From Aestuariibacter sp. A3R04 (lineage in GTDB: Bacteria; Pseudomonadota; Gammaproteobacteria; Enterobacterales; Alteromonadaceae), in contig NZ_JAHKQR010000003.1 of assembly GCF_018860805.1 (NCBI RefSeq), positions 866,617 through 930,616 on the forward strand: a stretch of 64,000 bases of DNA, written 5' to 3'. The notes beneath the pieces are model-generated. The model ran no database searches. It was given only the letters and a program-made list of their open reading frames with translations, and had not been told where the DNA came from. Made by a program: the position numbers and the translations under genes. Numbering within the stretch: position 1 is the stretch's first letter; each line of letters starts with the position of its first letter. Shown in pieces: positions 40,019-49,946 of the stretch.

Positions 40019-40984
40019 GTGAAAGAATTTGATTTAATTGGCCGTTACTTTGCTGATGGCGGCCACCAAAGGAAAGATGTCATTATCGGGATTGGCGACG
40101 ATTGCGCCGTGACATCGGTTCCCTCCAATCAGCAACTCGCCATCACAACAGACACTCTGGTGTCCGGTGTGCATTTTCTTAGAGATTCGCCTGCTCGCTC
40201 AGTGGCGTACAAGGCCGTTGCTGTGAACTTAAGTGATCTTGCTGCCATGGGAGCAGAACCAGCGTGGATTTCTTTGTCTTTGTCGATGTCAGAAGTAGAC
40301 GAGGCATGGCTCGAAGAATTCGTAAAAGGTTTGTATGAGTTAACCCGCTACTATTCAGTACAGCTCATAGGTGGTGACACTGTTCGCGGACCTCTGGCCA
40401 TGACAATTACCGCCCAGGGATTTATTCCCCCGGATGTGGCATTAAAGCGCAGTACAGCCAAACCCGGTGACTGGATTTATGTCACGGGCACAACGGGTGA
40501 CGCCGGAGCCGGACTCGCCTTGTTAAAAGGTGAGTTGTCGGCGAAAGAAAATGATGAAGCTTATCTGGTTAAACGCCACTTGTATCCAACCCCAAGAGTC
40601 GCCGTTGGAACCGCTTTGCGAAGAATTGCCTCATCGTGCATTGATGTTTCTGACGGCTTGCTGGCAGATCTCAATCATATTCTTGCTCTTTCTTCGTGCG
40701 GTGCAACCGTTCATGTCGACAGATTACCGGTTTCCTCGGCACTGTTTTCCACCGTGGGGGCTCAGGATGCATACCGTTATGCGTTAACCGCCGGTGATGA
40801 CTACGAACTCATTTTTACAGTCAACGAAGAACAACGGGGTAACCTGGAAACATCGCTGGCAAGCACAGGAGTTAAAGCTACGTGTATTGGTCAGGTCACT
40901 GGGCACAAGGGCAAGGTTGATTTAAAACTTTATGATGACCCTTACGTCCTGAGCGACAAAGTGGGTTACGAGCACGAATTTTAA
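40019..40984 (+). CDS. thiL: Thiamine-monophosphate kinase ThiL
   Basis: 321 aa, starting at GTG 40019, with no strong ribosome binding site visible. GIGDDCAVTSV, TTDTLVSGVHF, LIGGDTVRG and the AGDDYELIF motif are standard ThiL (AIR-synthase-like) blocks. It phosphorylates thiamine monophosphate to the diphosphate. It overlaps the start of pgpA by 1 nt (TAATG), so the two are probably translationally coupled. Confidence 0.95.
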   Translation: MKEFDLIGRYFADGGHQRKDVIIGIGDDCAVTSVPSNQQLAITTDTLVSGVHFLRDSPARSVAYKAVAVNLSDLAAMGAEPAWISLSLSMSEVDEAWLEEFVKGLYELTRYYSVQLIGGDTVRGPLAMTITAQGFIPPDVALKRSTAKPGDWIYVTGTTGDAGAGLALLKGELSAKENDEAYLVKRHLYPTPRVAVGTALRRIASSCIDVSDGLLADLNHILALSSCGATVHVDRLPVSSALFSTVGAQDAYRYALTAGDDYELIFTVNEEQRGNLETSLASTGVKATCIGQVTGHKGKVDLKLYDDPYVLSDKVGYEHEF

Positions 40985-41469
40985 TGCAGCCTGAGTACCG
41001 TGCTAAAGTAAGTTTGCGAAACCCAGTACATTTTTGCGCACTGGGTTTTGGCTCCGGCCTGATCCCGCTAATGCCTGGCACTTTTGGGTCGGCGGCTGCG
41101 ATGCCGCTTGTGGTGTTATGCGCGTTGTTTGGGGATGTGACCTATATTGTGCTTACATTGGTGGCGAGTGTTGTCGGTATTTATTTGTGTGGTAAGACAG
41201 CCGAAGACATGGGGGTTCACGATCACGGTTCCATTGTATGGGACGAAGTAGCCGGTATACTCATCACCTTTATATTTGTACCCTTGTCTTTTTCTTCACT
41301 TGTAGCAGGCTTCGTGTTGTTTCGGGTGTTTGATATTCTCAAGCCCTGGCCCATTGGTCCTATCGACAAAACCTTGCAGGGTGGTGCAGGTATTATGCTC
41401 GATGACATAGTGGCTGGTATGATGGCGTGTGCATGCTTGCACGTTCTGTTGTTTTTAGCTGTTTTTTGA
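40984..41469 (+). CDS. pgpA: Phosphatidylglycerophosphatase A
   Basis: 161 aa, starting inside the thiL stop. The family motifs GFGSGLIPLMPGTFGS, DDHGSIVWDE-like HDHGSIVWDEVAG and several membrane helices are present. It dephosphorylates phosphatidylglycerol phosphate at the inner membrane. It is last in the nrdR-to-pgpA chain and followed by a bidirectional terminator. Confidence 0.93.
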   Translation: MQPEYRAKVSLRNPVHFCALGFGSGLIPLMPGTFGSAAAMPLVVLCALFGDVTYIVLTLVASVVGIYLCGKTAEDMGVHDHGSIVWDEVAGILITFIFVPLSFSSLVAGFVLFRVFDILKPWPIGPIDKTLQGGAGIMLDDIVAGMMACACLHVLLFLAVF

Positions 41470-41495
41470 CAGGTCGCCCTGTTGGCCTCACTCCC

Positions 41496-41529
41496 GCAAA
41501 AAAACGGTATAGTAATACCGTTTTTTTTG
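41496..41529. terminator. Bidirectional terminator between pgpA and dxs
   Basis: ACGGTAT and ATACCGT pair around AGTA, with A7 to the left (41498-41504) and T8 to the right (41521-41528). It serves pgpA on + and dxs on -. Confidence 0.88.
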
Positions 41530-41557
41530 CGGCTAGTTTAAATGGTGATTTTGCCTT

Positions 41558-43423
41558 TTACATTTCGAAAAAAGCTTTTATCTGGTCAATAATACCCTTG
41601 CCGTCAAGGTGGAGTTCTTCATACATTTCTTGCTGCGTACCCTGCAACACGAACGCGTCAGGCAGCCCTATGTGCAGCGTGTGAACGAGGGCTCGCGACG
41701 CCTGCAGGTACTCACTTACGGCGGAACCTGCTCCACCCATTTTACAGCCGTCCTCCACAGTCACAATGCCTTTGTGTGACGTTGCCACGTTGTCGATAGC
41801 ATCAGTGTCAAGGGGCTTTACAAAACGCATATCTATTAACGTTGCATCAAGGGCTTCTGCAGCTTCTTCCGCGAAGGGTAATAATGTGCCGAAGTTCAAA
41901 ATGGCCAGTGCCTTGCCTTCTCTTAATGTACGTGACTTGCCAAGTGGAATACCCATCATTTGTTTTTCCGGCACAACGCCCTTTCCGGCACCGCGGGGAT
42001 AACGCACGGCAGCCGGTTTTTGCGCTTTGTGACCGGTATACAGCATTTGACGACATTCGTTTTCGTCTGCAGGTGTCATAATGATCATATTGGGAATACA
42101 ACGCAAAAATGCTATATCGAATGCCCCTTGATGGGTAGGACCATCTGCACCTACAATTCCAGCGCGGTCGATAGCAAATAACACTGGCAGATCTTGCAAT
42201 GCAACATCGTGAATGAGTTGATCATAAGCCCGTTGCAGGAAGGTGGAATAAATTGCAACAACAGCATTGTAGCCTTCCTTAGCCAAACCGGCACCAAAGG
42301 TTACAGCGTGCTGTTCGGCAATAGCAGCGTCGAAATACTGTTCTGGAAATTGTTGTGAGAAAGCAACCATTCCCGAGCCTTCACGCATTGCGGGAGTAAT
42401 TGCCATCAACTTTGGATCCGCCATGGCCATGTCGCACAACCATTGGCCGAAAATGGCCGAAAACGTAGGGGCCGAAGGTTTGCTCTTCGGCAAGGCGTGT
42501 TCTGCTGGATTGAATTTAGGTACGGCGTGAAACTTGATGGGATCTTTTTCTGCCTGGGGGTAACCCTTTCCTTTGCGCGTGACTACGTGAAGTATATGTG
42601 GGCCAGAAAACTGACGCATATTACGCAGTGTGTCGACAACGCCGTCTACGTCATGGCCGTCAATAGGACCGATGTAATTGAAGCCCAATTCTTCGAAAAT
42701 GGTGCCGGGTACCACCATGCCTTTGATATGTTCTTCTGCTCGACTGGCAAACTCCTTGATAGGAGGAACATTACTCAGAAGTTTCTTTCCGCCATCGCGG
42801 ATTTTGTTGAAAAAATTACCCGTGAGGAGCCGGGCTAAGTGACTGTTTAGCGCTCCTACGTTTTCCGAAATGGACATTTCATTGTCGTTGAGCACCACGA
42901 CCATGTCTTTTTTGATATCTCCCGCATGGTTAAGGGCTTCAAACGCCATACCAGCAGTCATTGCACCATCACCGATAACGGCGACGACTTTTCTGTCTTT
43001 GCCTTCCTTTTCAGCAGCAACAGCCATACCAAGAGCTGCGCTGATGGAGGTGGATGAGTGGCCAACGGCAAAGGTGTCGTATTCACTCTCCGGCGGCCAC
43101 GGAAATGGGTGCAGACCGTTCTTTTGTCTGATTGTCGACATGCGCTCAGCGCGCCCCGTGAGAATTTTATGGGGATAAGCCTGATGGCCCACATCCCAGA
43201 TAAGACGGTCAAATGGAGTGTTGTAAACGTAATGCAGAGCCACCGTTAGCTCTACCGTGCCCAGGCCGGAAGCAAAATGCCCGCTTGTCTGACTTACAGA
43301 GGTAAGCAGGTATTGCCTGAGCTCGTCAGACAGCGCCTTAAGCTTCTCTTGTGGCAGAAGTCTCAAGGCTTCCGGCGTTAAGGCCTGGGCCAGGGTGGGA
43401 TAGTGCGATATGTCTAAACTCAT
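41558..43423 (-). CDS. dxs: 1-deoxy-D-xylulose-5-phosphate synthase Dxs
   Basis: 621 aa. The ThDP-binding motif [19 protein letters not shown] and the second-domain motif [18 protein letters not shown] are both intact, and H49-region [17 protein letters not shown] is present. Dxs condenses pyruvate and glyceraldehyde 3-phosphate, the first step of the MEP isoprenoid pathway. It is downstream of ispA in the usual xseB-ispA-dxs order. Confidence 0.97.
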   Translation of the reverse strand: MSLDISHYPTLAQALTPEALRLLPQEKLKALSDELRQYLLTSVSQTSGHFASGLGTVELTVALHYVYNTPFDRLIWDVGHQAYPHKILTGRAERMSTIRQKNGLHPFPWPPESEYDTFAVGHSSTSISAALGMAVAAEKEGKDRKVVAVIGDGAMTAGMAFEALNHAGDIKKDMVVVLNDNEMSISENVGALNSHLARLLTGNFFNKIRDGGKKLLSNVPPIKEFASRAEEHIKGMVVPGTIFEELGFNYIGPIDGHDVDGVVDTLRNMRQFSGPHILHVVTRKGKGYPQAEKDPIKFHAVPKFNPAEHALPKSKPSAPTFSAIFGQWLCDMAMADPKLMAITPAMREGSGMVAFSQQFPEQYFDAAIAEQHAVTFGAGLAKEGYNAVVAIYSTFLQRAYDQLIHDVALQDLPVLFAIDRAGIVGADGPTHQGAFDIAFLRCIPNMIIMTPADENECRQMLYTGHKAQKPAAVRYPRGAGKGVVPEKQMMGIPLGKSRTLREGKALAILNFGTLLPFAEEAAEALDATLIDMRFVKPLDTDAIDNVATSHKGIVTVEDGCKMGGAGSAVSEYLQASRALVHTLHIGLPDAFVLQGTQQEMYEELHLDGKGIIDQIKAFFEM

Positions 43424-43460
43424 TGTTCTTATTTCATTTATAGTGTTGAGTGGGTCATAC

Positions 43461-44354
43461 TCAGAATGTGCGTTTGACCATTAGCTCAGTAAACGCTGAC
43501 AAAGTGTCGGTATTGTAAGGCAAACTCGCTAAAGCTTGAAGCGCGCTGTCGTGAAGTTGGCTTAACACAAACTTAGCTTCGTCCATACCCAGAAGTGCAG
43601 GGAATGTACTTTTTCCCTGCGCTACGTCGGAGCCTTGGGGTTTTCCAATGATTTCAGCGTCACCTTCCACATCCAGTATGTCATCCTGGATTTGAAATGC
43701 TAGCCCGATGTAACTGGCATAATCTATCCACGCTTGGCGATGTTTCGCTGGAAGGCCATCACTGACCTGCGTGATCATCTCTGCACAAGCCTTAAGCAAA
43801 GCACCTGTTTTCAGGGTATGTAAAGTCGTTAGGGCTTCAGGAGAAATAACTGTACCTGTGGCGGCTAAGTCAATAGCTTGTCCGCCACACATACCGAGGT
43901 AGCCTGATGCTCGGGCTAGAATACTCACCAGTTTTGCACGGTGTTTGTCTGCGTATTCACTCATGGGTAAATCAACCAGAATAGAAAAGGCCATAGTCTG
44001 CAAAGCATCGCCGGCTAAAATTGCCGTTGCTTCATCAAATTTCACGTGGCACGTTGGTTGGCCGCGACGTAAATCGTCATCGTCCATGGCTGGTAAGTCA
44101 TCGTGTGCTAATGAGTACGCGTGTATACACTCTATGGCCATGCTTATTGCGAGCTGATCTTGTTGTGGGATGTCAAGCGCGTTGCCAATGAGATTAACCA
44201 GTAGCGGTCGCATGCGTTTCCCTCCTGCGGTTAATGCATACGCCATGGCACTTTTTAACGTTGGGGCATGATCAGGCAGGCTGGTTACGTAATGTAAAAG
44301 ACCGTCATCAGTTCGCTGTTTTACTTGCTGACGAAGGGCATCAAAATTTGTCAT
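43461..44354 (-). CDS. ispA: Farnesyl diphosphate synthase IspA
   Basis: 297 aa. The two Asp-rich motifs are [14 protein letters not shown] and [10 protein letters not shown], and GGKRMRPLL precedes them. It condenses IPP with DMAPP and then GPP. AGG is 7 to 8 nt before the ATG. It lies between xseB and dxs, so the MEP entry enzyme and the prenyl synthase are made from one unit. Confidence 0.96.
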   Translation of the reverse strand: MTNFDALRQQVKQRTDDGLLHYVTSLPDHAPTLKSAMAYALTAGGKRMRPLLVNLIGNALDIPQQDQLAISMAIECIHAYSLAHDDLPAMDDDDLRRGQPTCHVKFDEATAILAGDALQTMAFSILVDLPMSEYADKHRAKLVSILARASGYLGMCGGQAIDLAATGTVISPEALTTLHTLKTGALLKACAEMITQVSDGLPAKHRQAWIDYASYIGLAFQIQDDILDVEGDAEIIGKPQGSDVAQGKSTFPALLGMDEAKFVLSQLHDSALQALASLPYNTDTLSAFTELMVKRTF

Positions 44355-44392
44355 TGTGTACCTGTAAAAGGAGGCTTGTGAAGGGACTGGTG

Positions 44393-44644
44393 TTATTTCA
44401 GTTCACTATCTTCAGAAAGATCACGCAGGGTTTCCTGCCCTTGTTCCTGAAGCAAAATGCGAACTTTCTGTTCAGCCTGAGCCAGTACTTGCTGACTTTG
44501 ACGTGATAACGCAATACCTCGTTCAAATTTTTCCAATGCCTCATTGAGCGGTAACTCGCCAGATTCCATTTCTTTCACGATGGCTTCAAGTTCTGAAAGA
44601 GAGGCTTCAAAGGAAGTGGGTGATGGGGTCTTATCGTTACTCAC
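44393..44644 (-). CDS. xseB: Exodeoxyribonuclease VII small subunit XseB
   Basis: 83 aa from GTG 44644, which has an AGG site about 8 nt upstream; a TTG 66 nt further up would add an unconserved N-terminus. [23 protein letters not shown] and [28 protein letters not shown] are standard XseB. It joins XseA to form the ssDNA exonuclease. It is first in xseB-ispA-dxs. Confidence 0.92.
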   Translation of the reverse strand: MSNDKTPSPTSFEASLSELEAIVKEMESGELPLNEALEKFERGIALSRQSQQVLAQAEQKVRILLQEQGQETLRDLSEDSELK

Positions 44645-44939
44645 ATCAATTACCTGTTGTTTGTTTTCGAGAATACCGCGCACATTAACTGAGGGGATGC
44701 GCGGGGTCAATTGCTTTGTCTGACAGACTATTGAGTAGTAAGGATGTATCTGTTTGGTTTTATTAACTATACGTATAAATCATTTGTGTGGCTGGTATTC
44801 TTACAATTTGATTATAGAATTGAAAAAGTCAGCCGATAGAATACGTAACGGTGCCATTCTCCGTACGACAGGGGGCATCCATTCATTCAGTACGGCTCAG
44901 TTGAGTTTCGGTGTAAGGATTTTCTGTGAGGAGCAATAA

Positions 44940-45701
44940 GTGGATTTAGCAACAGTCATTGGCATGCTCGGTGGGATTGGTTTTATCGTAATGGCCATGA
45001 TTCTGGGCGGCGACCTGAGTATGTTTATGGACGTCCCGTCAGTTCTGATTGTATTTTGCGGTTCGTTATTTGTCGTAATGTCTCAATTTACGCTTGGTCA
45101 ATTTTTCGGTGCAGGAAAAGTGGCTGGTAAAGCATTCATGTTTAAAATCGATTCACCAGACGTGCTGATTGAAAAAATTGTTGAAATGGCAGATGCAGCG
45201 AGGAAAGGGGGCTTTCTGGCGCTGGAAGAAGCGGAGATAGAAAACCCGTTTATGCAAAAAGGTGTAGATATGCTGGTGGATGGTCATGATATTGAAGTGG
45301 TGAGAGAAACACTCAATAAAGATATTGTCATGACCACGGAGCGCCATGAATTTGGAGCCTCAATTTTCAAAGGGTTGGGTGATGTAGCGCCTGCCATGGG
45401 AATGATAGGCACGCTGATTGGTTTGGTTGCCATGTTGTCGAACATGGATGATCCTAAAGCGATAGGGCCAGCCATGGCTGTGGCTTTGTTAACTACCTTA
45501 TACGGTGCGTTTCTCGCCAACGTTATATGTCTTCCCATTGCTGCTAAGTTGGTCAACAGAAAGGAAGAGGAAAAGCTGAATCAGTCGCTGGTATTAGATG
45601 GTATTGTGGGAATCGCAGATGGTCAGAATCCCAAAGTTATCGAAGGAATATTAAAGAATTATCTCGCGGCGAGTAAGCGCGGAGGGGTAGATGAGGAGTA
45701 A
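44940..45701 (+). CDS. pomA: Sodium-type flagellar stator protein PomA (MotA family)
   Basis: 253 aa, starting at GTG 44940 with TGAGGAG 8 nt upstream. Four membrane helices are seen at the N-terminus (two) and around residues 150-205 (two), with the cytoplasmic loop carrying the charged residues that touch FliG (MTTERHEFGASIFKGLGDV). It forms the Na+-driven stator with PomB. pomB follows after 5 nt. The region upstream (44711-44939) should hold the promoter. Confidence 0.94.
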   Translation: MDLATVIGMLGGIGFIVMAMILGGDLSMFMDVPSVLIVFCGSLFVVMSQFTLGQFFGAGKVAGKAFMFKIDSPDVLIEKIVEMADAARKGGFLALEEAEIENPFMQKGVDMLVDGHDIEVVRETLNKDIVMTTERHEFGASIFKGLGDVAPAMGMIGTLIGLVAMLSNMDDPKAIGPAMAVALLTTLYGAFLANVICLPIAAKLVNRKEEEKLNQSLVLDGIVGIADGQNPKVIEGILKNYLAASKRGGVDEE

Positions 45702-45706
45702 TCAGC

Positions 45707-46636
45707 ATGGCTGATCAGGAATGTCCCAAGTGTCCACCAGAGGGCTTGCCTGCGTGGATGGGCACCTTTGCCGATTTGATGTCGTTGCTGATGTGCTTCT
45801 TCGTTCTGTTACTGGCATTTTCAGAAATGGATGTGTTGAAATTTAAGCAAATTGCCGGTTCTATGAAGTTTGCATTTGGTGTGCAAAATAAAATAGAAGT
45901 GAAGGATATTCCCAAGGGTACCAGCGTTATTGCCATGGAGTTTCGTCCGGGGCGACCTGAACCGACGCCTATTGAAACCATTCAACAACAAACAATTGAA
46001 ATGACTCAACAAATGCTCGAGTTTCAGGCTGGTGATGAAGATTCGTCCGGTGGCAGACAAAAACAACGAGGTGATCTACGGGGTGGGCAAGCCCAACAAA
46101 CCGCTTCTGATTCAGCATCTTCGTCACAGCAAAGTTCCGATAAGGAACAAGACAACGAAATGATGAAAAAAGTGGCAGAACAACTACAAAAAGAAATTGC
46201 AGATGGTTCAATTGAGATGGAATCCCTCGGGCAGCAGCTTACTATTCGCATCCGGGAAAATGGTTCCTTCTCAGCAGGCTCAGCCTTCCTGCAACCTCAG
46301 TTTAAACCTATTTTACAAAAAATAGGCGCGCTGCTAGCGGATATGCCTGGAGAAATTGAAATATCCGGACACAGTGACGGCCAACATATTGCTAATGAAC
46401 TTTACCGCTCGAACTGGGATCTTTCTGCTCAGCGAGCAGTGGCAGTAGCTGAGGAAGTTCGTACGGCGCCGGGTTTCGATGAATCGCGAATGTCAGTGGT
46501 TGGGCTGGCAGATACCCGTCCCTTAGTTGAAAACGCAGACACACCCGCCGATCGAGCGAGAAATCGCCGGGTAGAAATTAACATTAATCAGGGCAAACCC
46601 TTATATTCTAACCCAGTATCAGTGTTAGATGACTAG
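45707..46636 (+). CDS. pomB: Sodium-type flagellar stator protein PomB (MotB family)
   Basis: 309 aa. CPKCPPEGLPAWMGTFADLM and the following helix match Vibrio PomB closely; the ion-binding Asp is residue 23. The plug segment follows (GRPEPTPIETIQQQTI), then a Gln/Ser-rich linker and a C-terminal OmpA-like peptidoglycan-binding domain (ISGHSDGQHIANELYRSNWDLSAQRA). It anchors the stator and conducts Na+. GAGGAG precedes the ATG. Confidence 0.95.
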   Translation: MADQECPKCPPEGLPAWMGTFADLMSLLMCFFVLLLAFSEMDVLKFKQIAGSMKFAFGVQNKIEVKDIPKGTSVIAMEFRPGRPEPTPIETIQQQTIEMTQQMLEFQAGDEDSSGGRQKQRGDLRGGQAQQTASDSASSSQQSSDKEQDNEMMKKVAEQLQKEIADGSIEMESLGQQLTIRIRENGSFSAGSAFLQPQFKPILQKIGALLADMPGEIEISGHSDGQHIANELYRSNWDLSAQRAVAVAEEVRTAPGFDESRMSVVGLADTRPLVENADTPADRARNRRVEININQGKPLYSNPVSVLDD

Positions 46637-46672
46637 CGCTGTGCTTTTACCTTTCCAAAACAGTAGTGAGTC

Positions 46673-47929
46673 TCACCCTCGACCAATTGGAGCATTGAAG
46701 TGAGGCTTGCTAAGTACTAACTGAACAGTGGAAATCGTACGCTCAAGGAAGCCTCCTTCACAATACTTCAGGTAGTATGTCCACATGCGAATGAAATGCT
46801 CGTCGTAACCGTCTTGCAAGAGTGGTTCACGGGCATTCACGAAGGCTTTATACCAGTCATCCAAGGTTTTTGCGTAGTCGAGTCCAATATCCTGCAAGTC
46901 GCGAATTGACAAATCACTGAACCGTTTGAGGTAGTCGTTGATCACTAACTGCGAGGGAAGGAAACCACCAGGGAAAATGTATTTTTGAATAAAATCCACG
47001 CTGTTGCTGTAGGTGTCAAAGCGGCGATCATCAATAGTTATGGATTGCAATAACATGAGGCCGTCGGGTTTTAGCAGTGAAGCACATTTTGTAAAAAACT
47101 GGCCGAGATAACGTTTACCAACGGCTTCTATCATTTCTATCGATACTAGTTTGTCGTATTCACCTTCCAATGATCGGTAGTCTTGTTTCAACAGTGTCAC
47201 CCGATCATCAAGGTTTTCACGTTTGATCCAAGCCTCGGCGTAAGCAAACTGCTCTTCAGAAATAGTTGTTGTGGTAACGCGACAACCGTAGTGTTTGGCG
47301 GCAAAAACGGCCAGGCCTCCCCAACCGGTACCAATTTCAATGAGGTGATCGTGTTCAGTCAGTTGAAGTTTGTCGCAAATGGTTTTGAGCTTGTGGGTTT
47401 GAGCATCAGACAAGGAAGCATTTGGATCAGGGTAAATGGCAGAGGAATACATCATGGTTTGGTCGAGAAACCGCGTGTAGAGCTTATTTCCTAAATCATA
47501 ATGAGCCTCGATATTCTTTTTGGCCTGACTCTTTGTATTTCTGCGTAAAAAGTGCTGCAATTTGTGAAGGGGGAGGAGTAGCCAGCGAAACTTCTCTTCC
47601 CACTTGTCGAGCATGGGAAGATTTCTGGCAAAGATTCTAATGACGGAAGTTAAATCACTGGTGGTCCACAAACCATTGGTGTAGGTTTCGCCTGCTGCTA
47701 CACTACCGCCGAATAATAATGCACGGTACGCTTTGATATCCACGATGTTGATATCCGCCCTTAATGGGTGTCCGGGAGTACCGAGTTCTCCTACGGGGGC
47801 GCCGTTTTCTTTTATCACCATGTGTCCTTCCGGTAACATGGCCAAAACATTGAGAAAAGCACTTCGACACGCGCGATCTATTGCGTTGCCCCCGTGCTTA
47901 AAAATAAACGTGGTTTCACCGTGCGACAT
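46673..47929 (-). CDS. CFA-family SAM-dependent fatty-acid methyltransferase
   Basis: 418 aa. The cyclopropane-fatty-acid synthase fold is clear: AHYDLGNKLYTRFLD, the SAM motif IEIGTGWGGLAVFAAKHYG, LLKQDYRSL and the C-terminal YIFPGGFLPS. Against my memory of E. coli CFA synthase, the bicarbonate-site Cys139 becomes Ser163 (MYSSA) and His266 becomes Gln295 (LLQSI), while Glu239 (E268), Ile268 (I297) and the Tyr are kept. It may methylate an unsaturated acyl chain rather than form a cyclopropane ring. It overlaps the DUF1365 gene by 1 nt and is last in a five-gene operon. Confidence 0.88.
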   Translation of the reverse strand: MSHGETTFIFKHGGNAIDRACRSAFLNVLAMLPEGHMVIKENGAPVGELGTPGHPLRADINIVDIKAYRALLFGGSVAAGETYTNGLWTTSDLTSVIRIFARNLPMLDKWEEKFRWLLLPLHKLQHFLRRNTKSQAKKNIEAHYDLGNKLYTRFLDQTMMYSSAIYPDPNASLSDAQTHKLKTICDKLQLTEHDHLIEIGTGWGGLAVFAAKHYGCRVTTTTISEEQFAYAEAWIKRENLDDRVTLLKQDYRSLEGEYDKLVSIEMIEAVGKRYLGQFFTKCASLLKPDGLMLLQSITIDDRRFDTYSNSVDFIQKYIFPGGFLPSQLVINDYLKRFSDLSIRDLQDIGLDYAKTLDDWYKAFVNAREPLLQDGYDEHFIRMWTYYLKYCEGGFLERTISTVQLVLSKPHFNAPIGRG

Positions 47930-48669
47930 TACTGATTTCCCTGACTTTTAGGATGACCGTATACAGGCGTGCGTTTTACGAATAGTATTAACGCTTGCCA
48001 GTATATTCCGACCACTGTTTTTATGGTCATGCTAGGAATACGTTTTAACATACGGTTGAGATTTCGGTTGGTTAATGAAATTCTTTTCATGTTTAGCCCA
48101 GCGCGAAATTCTTTGTTTTCGCGGTGGCAATCCAGCGTCATGGTGAAACTGTCACAAGGCATTTTGATATGCCACTTATAAGTCATTTCCATGGGATTGA
48201 AGGGCGACACGTGAAAGGCTTTAGCAGTATCTGCCTGCACGGCGAGATCAACCAGGTAATAATGCCGCTCGTTCCAAGGGGTGTTACTCACTTCAGCAAG
48301 CATATGGGTGAACGCCCCTTCAGCCGTGCGTAAAAAGAAAAAGTTTACTGGTGAGAAGTAAATTCCCAACGTGCGAACCTGCCCCAAAAGAAAGATCTCT
48401 CCGTGAAGTGGAGCACCATGAAGTTCTGACATTTTATTTATCACTGCCTCGTTAAGAGGGAGTGCCGGGTTGTTCAAATAATCTTTTGGTCTGAACGACA
48501 CATAGTTGGCTTTATTGACGGAAAAGCGGGAAAGCGATGCTTCCAACTGAGGGATTTCGGACAGCTTTAGCCAAAATAAATAAATGTCGTAGCTGAATTT
48601 GTGTTGAACAGGCAAGTATCGTTGGTGAAATACCCGACCGTAATACAAGGCGCTTTCGAGCTTACTCAT
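47929..48669 (-). CDS. DUF1365 family protein
   Basis: 246 aa. ESALYYGRVFHQRYLPVQHKF at the start, YFSPVNFFFL and AFHVSPFNPMEMTYKWHI in the middle are the DUF1365 pattern. Function is unknown; family members usually sit beside a CFA-like enzyme and an FAD oxidoreductase, as here. It overlaps the upstream FAD gene by 4 nt and the CFA-like gene by 1 nt. No signal peptide; a hydrophobic segment is near the C-terminus (GIYWQALILFV). Confidence 0.85.
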   Translation of the reverse strand: MSKLESALYYGRVFHQRYLPVQHKFSYDIYLFWLKLSEIPQLEASLSRFSVNKANYVSFRPKDYLNNPALPLNEAVINKMSELHGAPLHGEIFLLGQVRTLGIYFSPVNFFFLRTAEGAFTHMLAEVSNTPWNERHYYLVDLAVQADTAKAFHVSPFNPMEMTYKWHIKMPCDSFTMTLDCHRENKEFRAGLNMKRISLTNRNLNRMLKRIPSMTIKTVVGIYWQALILFVKRTPVYGHPKSQGNQ

Positions 48670-49937
48670 AAGACGGCTCCAAAGCGTTTACAGACATCCA
48701 GAGCACTGCGCACACCATCTTCATGAAAACCGTTATACCAGTATGCGCCACAGAAATGTACATTGCTCACCCCGCAGATTTCCTGTCGACGGCGTTGTGC
48801 CGCTACCATGTTTGCACTGTACTGCGGGTGAGCGTACTGGTATTTGCTAAGTACGCGTGTCGGGTTAATGGCGTCAGTATTGTTTAGCGTGACGCAAAAT
48901 GTCACAGGCGTGTTCTCGAATCGCTGCAAAATGTTCATGTTGTAGGTTACGGCAGCTGGCGCTAGGCTTTCCCCCGGCGTTTCTTTTAATCTGTAGTTCC
49001 AGCTAGCCCACGCCAGTTTGCGCTCAGGTAGCTGGGTGGTATCGAGGTGCAACACCACATCATTGCCCGCATAGGGAATGGCACTAAGAATGGCTTGTTG
49101 TTCAGTCGTAGGCGAGGCTAGCATGGCCAACGCTTGGTCAGAATGGCAAGCAAATATAACATCGTCGAACTCAGTCAAACCTTTGCGCTCAGTTTCAACC
49201 TGCCATTTTCCGTTTTGCCGGTATACCTGTTTAACCGGCGTCGACAATAAAATACGGTCTTTAAAACCTTTGGTGATAGGGGGAATGTAGCTGTGTGAGC
49301 CGCCTATCAATGTGTACCATTGGGGGCGGTTACTCACGCTTAATAAGCCATGGTTTTCAAAAAATTGTAGAAAAAAAGCCAGCGGAAAGCGCTTGGTTTG
49401 TTCAAGACTGGCAGACCAGATGGCAGCGCACATCGGTAGAATATAGTAATTGGCGAAGGTATCACTTAAGCCAAGTGACTCGATGTACTCAAATAAAGTC
49501 ATGTCAAAATCTTCGTCTCGGGCTTCAGCTGCTCTGGCTTTACAGGCTTTGTTAAAAGTAAGGATATCCCTTACCAGCCGCCAGAAGGAAGGCCTGAGGA
49601 GATTGCGACGTTGAGCAAATAAGGTGTTTAGGTTATTGCCGTTGTATTCTAGGCCTGTTTTTTCGCTGCGCACCGAAAAGCTCATTTCGGTAGGCTGTTT
49701 TCTCACGCCCAGAATGTCCATTAATTTAATAAAATTGGGATATGTCCAGTCATTAAAAACAATAAACCCCGTGTCCACGTCGTAAGACTGACCTTTCACT
49801 TCAACGCGCTTAGTTGCTGTGTGTCCACCAATGTAATCGTTGGCTTCAAAAAGGGTAATATTGTGCTCCTTGCTCAGCAAGTAACCACAGGTGAGGCCAG
49901 AGATCCCCGTACCAATAATTGCAATGTTACGTTGCAT
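48666..49937 (-). CDS. FAD-dependent amine-oxidase-like oxidoreductase
   Basis: 423 aa. The N-terminal dinucleotide-binding motif is IAIIGTGISGLTCGYLLS, followed by ANDYIGGHTATKR, and the C-terminus has VHFCGAYWYNGFHEDGVRSAL, typical of flavin amine oxidase-like proteins found with DUF1365 and CFA-like genes. It is expected to oxidise a lipid-linked substrate, but this is inferred only from neighbours. It lies 9 nt after the SDR gene and overlaps the DUF1365 gene. Confidence 0.86.
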   Translation of the reverse strand: MQRNIAIIGTGISGLTCGYLLSKEHNITLFEANDYIGGHTATKRVEVKGQSYDVDTGFIVFNDWTYPNFIKLMDILGVRKQPTEMSFSVRSEKTGLEYNGNNLNTLFAQRRNLLRPSFWRLVRDILTFNKACKARAAEARDEDFDMTLFEYIESLGLSDTFANYYILPMCAAIWSASLEQTKRFPLAFFLQFFENHGLLSVSNRPQWYTLIGGSHSYIPPITKGFKDRILLSTPVKQVYRQNGKWQVETERKGLTEFDDVIFACHSDQALAMLASPTTEQQAILSAIPYAGNDVVLHLDTTQLPERKLAWASWNYRLKETPGESLAPAAVTYNMNILQRFENTPVTFCVTLNNTDAINPTRVLSKYQYAHPQYSANMVAAQRRRQEICGVSNVHFCGAYWYNGFHEDGVRSALDVCKRFGAVL

Positions 49938-49946
49938 GTTTTTTCC

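Noticed and set aside
44754..44939. 61-aa frame before pomA
   Set aside because: It has no homologous pattern and ends at the pomA start, where TGAGGAG and the GTG identify the real gene.
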